Below are positions 24,101 to 33,716 of a stretch of DNA of 64,000 nucleotides, one piece after another. The first letter of the stretch is position 1. The number at the start of each line of letters is the position of its first letter. Below the pieces are notes generated by a model. The model did not search any database and was not told the DNA's origin. It was given only the letters and a program-made list of their open reading frames with translations. This DNA is from Aselliscus stoliczkanus. Lineage: Eukaryota > Chordata > Mammalia > Chiroptera > Hipposideridae. The stretch is taken from contig CM066733.1 of assembly GCA_033961575.1 (NCBI GenBank), positions 65,656,921 to 65,720,920 of the forward strand. The letters are read 5' to 3'. Both the position numbers and the translations under genes were made by a program.

Positions 24101-26976
24101 AAGCTGAGGTAGTTGTAGTAGAGACTGTGTAGTCTGCAAAAACTAAAATATTTATTATCTATTTTCTTCGCAGAAAAAAAAATTAAAAATTCAACTAGTA
24201 TTGAAATTACATAAACATAACTGCATAATAAAGCAGCAACGTATTCTTATTAACAGAGTTATAATCACTACTTATTTTAAAAAGTCACGACTTTTCTATT
24301 CTTTTAAAGAGTCACTACTACTCAATTTAAAAATTTGATACAAAATATAAAGCAGAGTTTAAAGAAATACCAACTCAGATCAAATATATATCTTACTGAT
24401 AATTCTTTAATAACTATGGAGAACATTTATTTTACTCATTGCTTTAAAGAGAAATCTTTGACTTAATTCCTTCCTTCCTTCCTTTTTTTCTCCCTCTCTC
24501 TCCTTCCTTCCTTCCTTTCTTTTCTCTCTCTCTTTTTTTTTAATCAAAAGCTCTTGGACTCATAAATCTCCCCAACTCCTAAGGGGATTTCTACCAGTTA
24601 CTCTGGTGACTAATGTCCTCCTCCTATTTTTACTTTACAACTTAAATCAACCTCAGAAAGTTTATTCTTTTTTTTTCCAGATCATTTCTTTTTCTCTTTT
24701 GTTGACAGAAATAAAACTACTAAAACACTTGTGATTCACATTTAAAAATTTCAGTCTCATTCTCAGTGTTTCTTCAGTATTAAACTGTCTGTGGGAACCC
24801 AGGCTTCCCTCTCATCTCATGGCAAGATCTAGATTTTTCTTGCACCTCAACTCCCACCATTTAAAACAATTGACTTCCAATTATTGTGACTCTATAGGTG
24901 GCCAAATAATTTAAACGTGAACAGACTCTAACCTTACAGGTCTCTATAATTTTCACTGTGTTTTTTTTTTTTTTATGCAAAAACTTCTTCCACCAACTCA
25001 GAGAATCTGGCTGCCTATTTCTTGACTTTTAACTCCAACTTAAAGTAGACTAGGATACGTTTCATTTTCTCAGGTGTCGTCCATGATTGTGACTTTGAGT
25101 TACAAGATTCCATGTCACACATTACTGTCATCATAAGGAAGAACAACTGCCTTAATACTTGGGAAGAAAGTAAACAGATTTAATAAGGTTGAAAACTCTA
25201 TCCTACATCTATAGCCATTCAATAAATATCAATAACTGTCATGCACAGATATAGTAATCCCCTTTCTTTGAGGTATTTTCAAAGAAGATACTTATCGACG
25301 TGTTTTTATCTGAATCAGTAGAAACTGAAGTTTCTAATGTCTGATAACGGTCCTGGAAGGTATATAGAAAAGTAGTATTAATATAACAGCTGGGATATTG
25401 TCTGCAAAACTGTCCTCACGCTTCTGTTGAATTTTGCTACAGGGGTTCTTCATCTTGTTGTTTGGAACCATTATGGATCACAAGGTAATTTGAATTTGTT
25501 TCACTCATTGTAGATGATTTCCACGTGGCTGAAAGCATGGTTCAGGGGAGTTGGGTGTACAGGGCATCAGCTGTGAGGGGTAAGGAAAGAACTATACTCT
25601 CTCATTTCCTGCGCTTCATGAAATCAGCAGGAGGCAGTATGTGAGTATAGGTGGTGAAAAGAATTGAAACCATAACCCCAATTTTAATCTTAACCATAAA
25701 TCTTGTTTATAACTACACCTCAACTTTTATCTAAGTCTTATTATTTGCCAAACACTGTGCTAAGCCATCTGATGCTGCTTCTGCCAGGGTTACTGGTCTC
25801 AAAGTTTCAGGACATGGGTCTGGGCATTGGGGATGTTGTCATGTCTTCACTGTCATTGCTTTTTTAGATAAGAGATGCTTTGAGGATGAAGATGTCTTCA
25901 CTGAAGGGGCCATCAAGGGTAGCAGAGGTAAGGCTCTCCCTTTCAGTCTGAATACTGGAGGGTCAGTGTCCTCAGCAGAATCATGCAGAGACAAATGTTA
26001 TAGCTTAGTATTCAGGATTTGTTAGCAGAGAGAATCATTAGGGCTTATCTTCTTTCTTTCCTTTTTCATTCAACAAACATTGGAGTATCCTGGTAAAGCT
26101 TAAGGTGAGCCTAAGAGAATTTTCCACACTGGACATATCTCAACTTGACATTTGGACCATTGAGATGGGACAACATGGACCCAAGATCATAAATTCATAA
26201 TATGTTAGTGCATAGAAATAAGATTCTAATCTACCCTATACATTTCACAGGTAAAGAAACCAAGGTCCACAGTACTTGAAATTTGCCCAAAGCTACACAG
26301 CCAATCATGAGAATTAGCATTCTCCTTGCTCAGGGCTCTTTCAGTAAACCACACTCCCTTGGATTGAAGTATCTGTGTACTTATAGATCTCTAAAATAAT
26401 TTTTGTCTGAGCTGTCTGTCTTTTAAGGTACCAACTCAAATTGCTATCATTGCTATATTAATTAGAAAGAAGTCATTTACTCAACCAACAGTTTCTCAAT
26501 AAGAACTACTTCCTCAAAAACAAACAAACAAAATTTCTGGACACATTAGGAGTCAGCATTAATGTCAACTAGTATTGAGTGCAACTTTTAACTTAGTTCA
26601 CCAATTCTGCAATAGGCATTTTATTGACGTTTTAACATTTCTGAAATTGGAATGTATTTTACAATCAATTGCATGTCATGGTTTAATTGGCAATTTTTTT
26701 TTTCTTTCTTAGTGTAACATAAAAGTTATGATGTAGCTTACAATGTTAGATTCAGTGGTATATGAGAACTTAATTCTGTGTAGCTCTGTTAATTTAGGTA
26801 CTTCTCATGTCTTCATTTTTACACGTTTATCTCTAGGCAGGCATGTACGTTACAAATATATGTGCATATTTGTCAATGCCATTGCTCATTGACATCACTG
26901 TTATTTATTTTTTTTTTTTCACATTTAGAATGCATCATTAAGCCCAACCAATGGATCTAAATTAATGAATCGTTGA
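15282..26976 (+). CDS. ADGRF4: ADGRF4 (GPR115), adhesion G-protein-coupled receptor F4, complete coding region in 8 exons
   Basis: An orphan adhesion GPCR of the plasma membrane. Family knowledge places it in surface epithelia and keratinocytes, and mouse work links it to enamel mineralisation. Coding segments are 15282-15368, 16542-16596, 18829-18980, 20208-20459, 21793-23172, 25443-25484, 25868-25927 and 26929-26976. They sum to 2076 nt, giving 691 residues plus stop, against about 695 in human. Every intron is GT-AG and the frame stays open throughout. Domains in order: signal peptide (about 1-20), a six-cysteine module (C50 to C88), a GAIN-type region, a GPS box (about 347-390), and seven hydrophobic helices (about 397-425, 438-457, 471-501, 512-534, 554-580, 602-624, 628-653). 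C471 and C547 are placed to form the usual extracellular disulfide. The GPS cleavage tripeptide is Val-Val-Met (381-383) instead of His-Leu-Thr/Ser, so autoproteolysis is unlikely. Identification rests on remembered similarity to human GPR115 and on OPN5 lying downstream. Confidence 0.96.
15369..16541 (+). other. ADGRF4 intron 1 (between coding exons 1 and 2)
   Basis: 1173 nt, GT-AG. Contains a weak MIR-like stretch around 15935-16035 ('ttcacttctctgagtcttaa'). Nothing else is recognised. Confidence 0.9.
16542..16596 (+). CDS. ADGRF4: ADGRF4 coding exon 2
   Basis: A 55-nt exon between acceptor 'tttacag' and donor 'gtatgtg'. It encodes a short Lys/Pro-rich linker (DGTKLQHPKGKPKTERTQ) after the signal peptide and ends in phase 1. 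The residues align with the corresponding linker of human GPR115. Confidence 0.9.
17459..17920 (-). mobile_element. Long composite SINE, copy 1, minus strand
   Basis: Minus-strand order: tRNA-like head with 'cactggccctcatatgtgcg' complement, a GC-rich middle, then a tail ending in the complement of 'aagattttattggggaattg'. Near-duplicates 'taagatatct' (17449-17458) and 'taaggtatct' (17921-17930) flank it as a target duplication. The tail is shared with the SINE at 42323-42698, and the head with the short SINEs. Confidence 0.88.
17961..18200 (+). mobile_element. Mariner-like deletion derivative, copy B
   Basis: 240 bp between TA dinucleotides (17959-17960 and 18201-18202), with inverted ends 'gggtaccaaaaaaatgtata' and, on the other strand, 'gggtgccaaaaaaatgtata'. 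The frame 17989-18081 (MDTLVSLTQAAVRCNQKC, then LDADGSHFEHLL, stop) is intact and parallel to copy A. Confidence 0.87.
18450..18502 (+). repeat. 27-bp tandem duplication
   Basis: The unit 'gctctatgctattaattatt' plus 'aattata' occurs twice back to back with no internal mismatch over the copied length. Confidence 0.95.
18829..18980 (+). CDS. ADGRF4: ADGRF4 coding exon 3 (six-cysteine module)
   Basis: A 152-nt exon with acceptor 'cctttcag' and donor 'gtgatt'. It completes the split Glu codon and encodes six cysteines at protein positions 50, 54, 60, 64, 76 and 88, including GFTCN and a Trp-containing segment just before the last Cys. Spacing and the Trp resemble the small Cys-rich extracellular modules of family-F adhesion GPCRs; calling it hormone-receptor-like is inference. 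Ends in phase 0. Confidence 0.93.
18981..20207 (+). other. ADGRF4 intron 3
   Basis: 1227 nt, GT-AG. An A-rich low-complexity patch lies at about 19822-19872, with L2-like text near 20130-20190 ('tagatgcttaatcacttttg'). Otherwise unassigned. Confidence 0.9.
20208..20459 (+). CDS. ADGRF4: ADGRF4 coding exon 4 (N-terminal GAIN region)
   Basis: 252 nt, 84 codons, phase 0 at both ends, with acceptor 'aaaacag' and donor 'gtaggt'. Encodes extracellular sequence including HVLDFRAPEP and LLKNISKDLSDNVTREKMK. The latter has two N-glycosylation sequons and is the expected helical start of a GAIN domain. Confidence 0.95.
20674..20908 (-). mobile_element. Mariner-like deletion derivative, copy C, minus strand
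   Basis: 235 bp between TA dinucleotides (20672-20673 and 20909-20910). The ends match copies A and B. Read on the minus strand the same C-terminal frame remains, ending CLDTDGNHFEHLL and stop. Confidence 0.85.
21114..21341 (-). mobile_element. Head-to-tail pair of short SINEs within one target duplication
   Basis: Two short SINE copies in the same orientation (about 21114-21233 and 21234-21341), each with its own T-run tail. One perfect 14-base duplication 'tggcagaacttttt' brackets the pair (21100-21113 and 21342-21355), and none lies between the copies. Confidence 0.93.
21793..23172 (+). CDS. ADGRF4: ADGRF4 coding exon 5 (GAIN core, GPS and transmembrane helices)
   Basis: One 1380-nt exon (460 codons, residues 183-642) between acceptor 'ccattgcag' and donor 'gtatgt'. 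It carries most of the GAIN domain with several N-glycosylation sequons. The GPS box has C347, W350, W357, C362, C374 and C376 positioned as in the family. All of TM1 to TM6 and most of TM7 follow. Family landmarks include RHVCIVNIAVSLL in TM2, FFSHFFYLCLFFWMLFKA in TM3 and the TM6 motif LLGLTWGFGI. The reading frame is also open for 29 codons into the upstream intron, but the splice site and homology fix the exon start at 21793. Confidence 0.97.
23990..24180 (+). mobile_element. hAT-type nonautonomous DNA transposon relic
   Basis: 'gaggttggcaaactatggcc', 'ttttattggaacacagccat', 'cctgtcactctttttgaact' and 'aaaatatttattatctattt' follow the order of a common mammalian hAT element. The right terminus is lost in an A run. 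Confidence 0.75.
24468..24541. repeat. Pyrimidine-rich (CCTT)n/(CTCT)n tract
   Basis: Alternating 'ccttccttcctt' and 'tctctctctt' blocks ending in a T run. Polypurine on the other strand. Confidence 0.9.
25443..25484 (+). CDS. ADGRF4: ADGRF4 coding exon 6 (end of TM7)
   Basis: A 42-nt exon of 14 codons (GFFILLFGTIMDHK), too short to stand out as an open frame. It is recognised by its continuation of TM7 and by the flanking acceptor 'gctacag' and donor 'gtaatt'. Gly-Phe-Phe after the preceding Gln is the conserved TM7 exit of adhesion GPCRs. Confidence 0.95.
25485..25867 (+). other. ADGRF4 intron 6
   Basis: 383 nt, GT-AG. No repeat or other element recognised. Confidence 0.9.
25868..25927 (+). 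CDS. ADGRF4: ADGRF4 coding exon 7 (cytoplasmic tail)
   Basis: A 60-nt, 20-codon exon (IRDALRMKMSSLKGPSRVAE) after acceptor 'tttttag', with donor 'gtaagg'. Encodes the basic, Ser-containing proximal tail, probably an amphipathic helix 8. Confidence 0.94.
25928..26928 (+). other. ADGRF4 intron 7
   Basis: 1001 nt, GT-AG. Contains a minus-strand MIR-like stretch at about 26210-26340 ('caggtaaagaaaccaaggtc', 'gcccaaagctacacagccaa'). Otherwise unassigned. Confidence 0.88.
26929..26976 (+). CDS. ADGRF4: ADGRF4 coding exon 8 (C-terminus and stop)
   Basis: After acceptor 'acatttag' the exon encodes NASLSPTNGSKLMNR and stops at TGA 26974-26976. A second in-frame TGA follows one codon later at 26980-26982. 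The human protein as I recall it reads two residues further (Gln-Gly) before its stop, so the first TGA looks like a late substitution that trims two residues. The rest of the exon is 3' UTR of undetermined length. Confidence 0.92.
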   Translation, partial: NASLSPTNGSKLMNR

Positions 26977-29460
26977 GGATGAGATGTGAGTATTAAAATC
27001 TCAAGGAGAAGTTTCAATTACAAGTTGTGACAAACAACTCAGTGCCCCTTGTGAACATGGTATTGCCTACCCTGTGATGCTGGAGTAAGGTGGGAAGGGG
27101 ACAGGTAGACATGTCATCTTTCAGAGAATGGGAACATCTTTATTGCCTAACACATAAATGAAAATATGCACTTCTCTAAAACCTATGTCATCTCAGGTTA
27201 CATGACGAAATCTTAAGCACACTTTTTTTTTTCCTGCTCTCTGTGAGAGGATGCTGTCATCACACCTGCACTGATACAGGATACACCCTCACTCACACTT
27301 AATTCAATCTTGTCAGTGAGTGGTGACACTTATAATAGCCCAATTATTGAGAAGGAATTAATTAAATGAAACCACAAAGCAAAATCCTATCTCTCTCTAA
27401 TGAAGTTGGGGCCCAGAATCATTCCTAAGGGGTTGTGGATAGAGTTGCAGCAAATTAGTTGTCTACTCACTGCCAACCTCTGAGACATTTCTACACAAGT
27501 GAAGTCAGGAAAAACAAATATCAGGCAGCCATGAAAGGGAGAACAAGTCACAAAATGGCAGCCAGAAACCTGAAAGGTAATAGGAGAGCGTTGGCTGGGA
27601 AGATCAATCTTGGTAGGATTTTGTCTTAGAGAGGCTTCATGGCTTGTCTCATGGATATCGGTGAGTCTCGGATTTTTTAAACACCGTCTGGCAGCAGGCA
27701 CATCCTCTTTCACATTCCTTCCCTTTCTGATTCAAGGCCCATGTATTGAACCATGGGGCAAAGCAAAAGGTTGAAATAATCTCATGGAATGAAAGACACT
27801 GAGAGTTGGAAGAATCCTAAAGGAACCTCCTGTGGTAACAGATCCTACAAACCTGATGTTGTGCTGGTGTGGGACATTGCACATGACCCCAGAGAGAGGG
27901 AGAGAAAGTAAAGAGGGTTCTGCCATATACATTGACTGGCACATGTAAGGTGCTAGGAAACCAGAGGAAACACTGCCATGTTATCCTTAATTAATCATTC
28001 TTATATTTAGATTTTTATATTAGAACTTTAAAAGGGGGGAGGTGGAATATAGTAGAACTTTACAAAGGTTAACCCTGCCAACCTCTGCCCATTTCCTAAC
28101 CCATAGGTTTTCTCCATGGTGGAATATCAATATAATATTTCTTGATTAGTCACTAATTGAAGGGTAGCTTAGACCATCTGTTAAAGCTAAACTTTCCATT
28201 AAGCCCCAATTTGAGCTATGAGGAAGTTTATTGACTGTTACAGCTGGAAAAGGCCTTTCCTTCTGGGGGATCATATATCCAGCCATTCTAGAGAAGGGAA
28301 GTGGAGCTGAGGTCTTATACCTAGCTAGTGGGCATACACGGTAGGTTGTAGGAAGAGTTGGAGGAAACCAGTGGAAGCCAAGATCAGGGACTACAACTAG
28401 ACTGGGGAGGTGCACAAGGCTTAGACCCACATTAGGAGGAAATCTAGGAAGGAGGTAGGAATGCACTAACAGCTTTCCCTGAAGAAATCCACATAATTCT
28501 TCAACTTCCAACTTCTCTTTTTGAACCTATGAGGTGGGAGATGAACTTTGAGGATTGCATTCTTTTAGCATATCTTCCTCCTGTGTCCTGGGCCGATTGA
28601 ATTTTCTCAGTAATTGGGGCTGTGCTTGTCACACCCGGATGCATGTGGTATCAGAATGCACAGTAACAATAGCTGGTACTGTGACAGACCATGTGGGAGG
28701 CCCAACAAGCATTAGAGGACAGGGACAGGAAATTCACACTAAGTGATCCTCCCAAGTCCAGAATGAAGAGCTGGAAGCACAAGGGAAACCTATCAGCTGA
28801 GATCAGGGCTCATCCATAGGGTTTAGGGCTCAGCAACATGGGGCATATAGTTGAGAGCAAGGCAGGGTCTCAGCCCAGGACAAGGCTAAACCACAGGAAA
28901 AAGGCAGTATTTCAGACTGTAAATCAGAATACAAAAATCAAAGATTGATAGTGTCTCAGGAGGTAGGCGGAATTCCAGTTGTGAGAAAGGGGGAGAGAGG
29001 TCTCAGAATTGAACTTGCAGACAACTGAGACTCTTGAATGGGTGAAAGCTCCTTATATCCCATTGACCTCAGGCCAGGCTGGTCTTAGAAATAAAGTTGG
29101 GATAGGCTTGTCAGAAGGTCCTGGGGTCAGGGAAAGACTGCAGAGGTGTGAAAAATGGGCAGTTTGCTTCAGGTATAGGTTTTAACTGGGGGACCCCATC
29201 CTGGGAGGCAGAGGAAGGAGATGGATGGCATTCTTGTAATGAGTCCATAGCGGCACAGCACGCCCTGTTGTTTATATTTGGGCCTTTTCTATGACCCAAA
29301 CAGAGCTGTTTCACCCAGTGTGATTTTGGGGTCACCTGTTCTGTTCCTCTAAAATCTCTTCCATATATTTGTTTATGCCTGAAATTCATCTAAAAGGATA
29401 CAGATCTCTTTGTTCCACAGTGAAAAAAGAGACTGATTGAATAAACACCTCAAAGAGAAA
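26977..29460 (+). other. Probable ADGRF4 3' UTR and downstream flank, end not determined
   Basis: No coding exon is visible after the stop. Polyadenylation-type hexamers occur at 27361-27366 (ATTAAA) and 29440-29445 (AATAAA), but neither can be preferred from sequence alone. Weak open frames between them lack codon structure or family resemblance. The remainder is unassigned unique-looking sequence. Confidence 0.35.
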
Positions 29461-29609
29461 CAACACTGCTTTCTATGTAAAGTTGTGAATTCAGAGCTGT
29501 CGAGTCATTCTCGAGACCAAGCTTAGATTGTGGAGGAAGGAGAGCAGGCACTGAGCACTGAGGTTAGGGTTGAGGGTGCAGCATGGAGAAGACACAGGGC
29601 ACACAGCAG

Positions 29610-29800
29610 TAAAGCTGGGAACATAGACTTCTTACTGTGTGACCTTGAGGAAATTGCTTCATACCTTTCTGCCTCCATTCTCTTATCTGTAAAATAGGGC
29701 TAATAATAATACATACGAGTACCTCCCAGAATGGTTTCAGGGTTCAATGAGTTAATACTTAGAATAGTGCCTGATTCCAATTCTGTGTATTAACCAGTGC
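29610..29800 (+). mobile_element. MIR SINE relic
   Basis: 'gtgaccttgaggaaattgct', 'cttatctgtaaaatagggct' and 'ttcaatgagttaatacttag', then 'aatagtgcctgattcc', in MIR order. Confidence 0.82.
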
Positions 29801-30503
29801 TTCAACCGTTCTGTCTAGGCTTCCCCATTTCTCATGGATGTTCTCTGTCCTGGGCGGAGCGTTGAGCCCCAGGAGAAGGAGGCTGGAAAGCGGGCTGGAA
29901 TGAGAAGGGACAGTTGTGCTTCCTTGGAAGACCTTCTCTTCTTCTCAGGAATAATACCTAAGCTCTCAGTGTGGAAATGTCTGCTGAGGAAAAGTAGAGG
30001 ATAACATTTGGTGACTACACTTTAAGGAAGTGGATCTACTGACCCTGTGAACGATCCTTGATCTGCCAGAGCCAGCTACTTGGTCAACCTCGGCAAGATA
30101 AAGACTCAACCTGCAAGCCGTTTTATGACCTTTAGACAAGCCCGGGGCTCTGTTGGACTTGGTCTGCCCTTACACCTGAGGCCTGCTCTGTGTCTCCATG
30201 GGCTCGTCATTCATCACTCAGCATGGACTCTGAGCATTTTGATGGACAGGTGGCATTAGATCCAGTTTTAGGAGTGAGGTTGGGGGTGGGAGGTGGGGTG
30301 GCAACTGAAACTCTGAATCTACTTTGGAGACAGTGAAGTCATGGTAGGTTTCTTAAAGATAGGGAACAGAAGAAAAATATGAGGACTTTTTAAATGTGTT
30401 TATGATTTTAGTCTATTTTAGACCTTGAGTAAAATTAATGTAGCTCCTAGGACATTAGGTTCCTCATTTGTGAAACAGGAAAAATATTCTTATAGATATT
30501 AGT

Positions 30504-30532
30504 GTGTGTGTGTATGTGTGTATGTGTGTGTG
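30504..30532. repeat. (TG)n microsatellite, interrupted
   Basis: TG repeats broken by 'tatgtg' units. Confidence 0.9.
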
Positions 30533-31127
30533 TTTAACACACTATATATCTGTATGAACTTCTGGTTGTTATTTTAGAAATAAAAATGAAAATATTTGCC
30601 TTTCACAACTTGCTCATGTGTGGGTCCACTCAAGATTGGCGTTCCCATTGGTACCACAACCTTCTAGGGTATCAGCTCTGTTATCAATCTACCGCAACTC
30701 ATTGACCAGATCCACTGGAGGCCCAGAAATGCAACCCTACCATGGAGTTTCAAGGTCAGACCTGGAAATACTCGGCAAACAGCACTACTGTCTTTCAGAG
30801 ATGCCTACTGAAATGCCTATCACCAGAGTTTGGTTCTAAACAGCAAACCAGTCAGTAGAGCTGAAGATGGCCATGTGGGTGTGAGTAGAGCAATCTGATC
30901 AAACTGGAAGTCACAAAAAGCCATTCAGTCATCCTTTTTCACAAAACACACCAACAGGTGTGTTGTAGGGTTGCTTTCACAACCTTTCGTACTGGTAGTT
31001 TAGAAGCAAGACAAGGATAAGTTTCAAACCAAATAGTAATTATTCAAGTGATAAAAATTTTCCAGTCAATTGAAAATTATGCTCCTCTCTTAAAATTGAA
31101 ATAAATTGTTCATAGTGAGAGACATGG

Positions 31128-31160
31128 ATCTAACTTCAAGATTTAGCCTTGAAGTTAGAT
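31128..31160. repeat. Perfect 13-bp inverted repeat with 7-nt loop
   Basis: 'atctaacttcaag' (31128-31140) and its exact reverse complement (31148-31160) flank the loop 'atttagc'. It is not followed by a T run and has no known family. Confidence 0.9.
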
Positions 31161-32289
31161 TGCCTGAGCGTTAATTTATTGACCCACATTCCCTTCCTGA
31201 CTCTTGTTACTATAAAACTGACTTTTATTTCTCTCAAGCCAATATCTGGAAATTCCACAGCATCGTGTAATTCCAAGCCAAATCATTGCCTTTAGTTTGG
31301 TAGATTTTTTGGAACTATAACAAGGTAAAATTAATAATTTCCTTATGCTAATAACATTTATTTCTCCATATTTCCCTAAGCTCTCCATAGTTTTAGTGCA
31401 TATTAAGGGGAATATAGTGCTGGGTTTAGTCAGTTCTGCAATAAAAAGACGTATGCGTTTCTAAAAAATCACCATGGGAGGCAAAATTAGCAATAAAAAC
31501 CACAGAATTTATGGAATAAATGGGACTATGGATATAATATGCCAACATCTAGGTATGAACCTTAGGGTAGCAATATCTTAGCCCCAAGCAACACAGCTTG
31601 AAGATAAATTTTCTCCTAGGAATTTCCCCTCTTGGTAATTTTCATCTTGGACACAATTCAGTGACTCAATGGTTGTACCCCCACTGGGAAACCAATTTCC
31701 CCCCTGCCTTTTGTGGCCAGGTGATATTTTATCATCTCTTTCCACCCTCCCACATCCCATTCATTCCGTTAAGCAGTGAGGCTGAAAGTCTGCATTACAA
31801 ACAGAAGGGGATGGCTTTTACTTGGTTGTTTGGCTTCCGATCCCAGTTTTTCAAAAGGTAACAGTCTGCTGCTCAGGGAGTGGAGAACTGATTTCCAAAA
31901 GATACAGGATCTTTGGGAAACAGTCAGGGAGTGGCACCACTAAAAGAGGCAACCAGAAAATGGAACTGGTATCCTGATCCTTTCCTACAACATCCTCTGG
32001 GAAGGGGGGGCCCTACTAAGATTGAAGAGCCTTCAGTGCAGGGTATCATGAGCCAGCAAAGGAAAGAGTTTAGCTGGTAAAACAAAGAATGTGGAAACTC
32101 ATTAAATAAGAAATGATGAAGTTACAGAAGACATTTTTAAGAAAGTGGATAGAATCTTTGTTCAGACACACAAATGGGTTATGAAAGTCAGGGAGTGAAG
32201 AGCCTGAACATCTCAGCCTCTGGGTCTGGGGATTTTTGGACAGGGTAGGTGTGGATTAAAGCTTGGCTCTGTGATGTCCTTCAAACACG

Positions 32290-32540
32290 AGCAGTGTGGG
32301 CCAGTGGAAAGGAGCTTTTGGAGACAGCCAGGTGTGTGTTTCAATTCTGTCCTTCCCACATTTTAATGGGTGACTTGGGGGAGTTATTTAGTCTCTAGAG
32401 GTCTCCTACTTTGCTCATCCATCAAATGGTAATATAAACCACACCTATGGTATTGAGTAGAGTAAAGAAGATGGTGTCTGTGAAAGCACCTGCCTCAGTG
32501 TCTAACACATGGGAGATGCTTGAGAAATGCTAGTTCTCTT
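32290..32540 (+). mobile_element. MIR SINE relic
   Basis: 'gtgggccagtggaaaggagc', 'gggtgacttgggggagttat' and 'gctcatccatcaaatggtaa', then 'gtctaacacatgggagatgc', in MIR order. Confidence 0.78.
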
Positions 32541-33162
32541 TCCCCATCCTTCTGTGTGCCTGGGGATGGGGTTGTGAGTACATTGCTTCTTTCTTTGAAG
32601 GTGCTTTTGGATCTGTGCAGCAAGTGGGGTGGTTGTGTGAACTAGAGAGTGGAGTCAAGGACTTACATATTAGGACTTTCATTAGGCTCAAGAGCAAGAG
32701 CTAGAGGAGGTCTTCAAATGTCCTTCTAGTGGGTTAGCCTGGTCATAGGATAAGACAGGGGACAGAATTTGAGAGCAAGGCACCTGTTTCAGGAATAAAA
32801 ATTAAACATGGATCTGGAACTTGGTGCCAGAGAACAAAGAGCTTTATATGAGAGAATAATTTTGAGTAACAAATAGTGGAGAAAATAAGTTCTATTCTTG
32901 AATGACTTTAGTTACTTAATTTCATAATCCAAAGCAAGCTTTGTGGAGGGTTATTGATAAGGGCCATCTGTATGTTAAAATGAGTAAGAATGTATAAAGG
33001 ATTCTATGGGAAGAGATGCCCTCACACTCACATTATTGGTAAGAAGATAAACCATTAAGATGAGCAACATGAGCTGTACATTGAGTCATTCAAACATCTT
33101 TATCTCAGTTTATCTATAAAATGGAAATAAGAGCACGAGCCCTTTTCACATGCTGTTATGAG

Positions 33163-33543
33163 CTGAGTTGTGCCCTCTGAAAATAGATATGTTAAAACAT
33201 CCTAACCCCCAGTACCTCAGTATGTGACATATTTGGAGATAGGGCCTTTTTAGAGGTAATTAAGTTGAAATGAGGTAATAAGAGTTGGCCCGAATTCAAT
33301 ATGACTGCTGTCTTCATAAGAAGAGGACATTAGGGCGGAGACAAGTATAGAGGAAAGATCATGTGAAGACACCAGGAAAAGATGGCTATCTATAAGCCAA
33401 GGAGGGAGGCCTCAGAAGCAACCAACCCTGCAACACCTTGATCTCAGACTTCTAGCCTTCAGAGTAGTGAGATAATAAAATTGTATTGTTTAATCCACCG
33501 AATCTGTCATATTTTGTTATGGCAGCCATCAGAAACTAATACA
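33163..33543 (+). mobile_element. MaLR (MLT1/MST-type) solitary LTR
   Basis: Starts 'tgttatgagctgagttgtgc' and ends near 'ggcagccatcagaaactaat'. Internal landmarks are 'cctaacccccagtacctcag', 'cttcataagaagaggacatt' and the late 'gagataataaaattgtattg' polyadenylation region. No internal retroviral coding sequence is present. Ancient and noncoding. Confidence 0.85.
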
Positions 33544-33668
33544 CATGCCCAGAGATTTAAAAAAGAAAAAAAGGGACCTACTTTTTTGAGAGCAGTTTTA
33601 AATTCTCAGCAAAATTGAGAGGAAGATATAAAGATTTCTCATATATACCCTGTCCCTCCCACCCCCCG

Positions 33669-33669
<1 letters not shown>

Positions 33670-33715
<46 letters not shown>
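33670..33715. repeat. (CA)n microsatellite
   Basis: Uninterrupted CA run of about 23 units. Confidence 0.98.

Positions 33716-33716
<1 letters not shown>

Larger units (their letters stand above)
23173..25442 (+). other. ADGRF4 intron 5
   Basis: 2270 nt, GT-AG. Contains a weak MIR (about 23715-23800), a hAT relic (about 23990-24180) and a pyrimidine-rich tract (24468-24541). The rest is AT-rich and unassigned. Confidence 0.9.
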
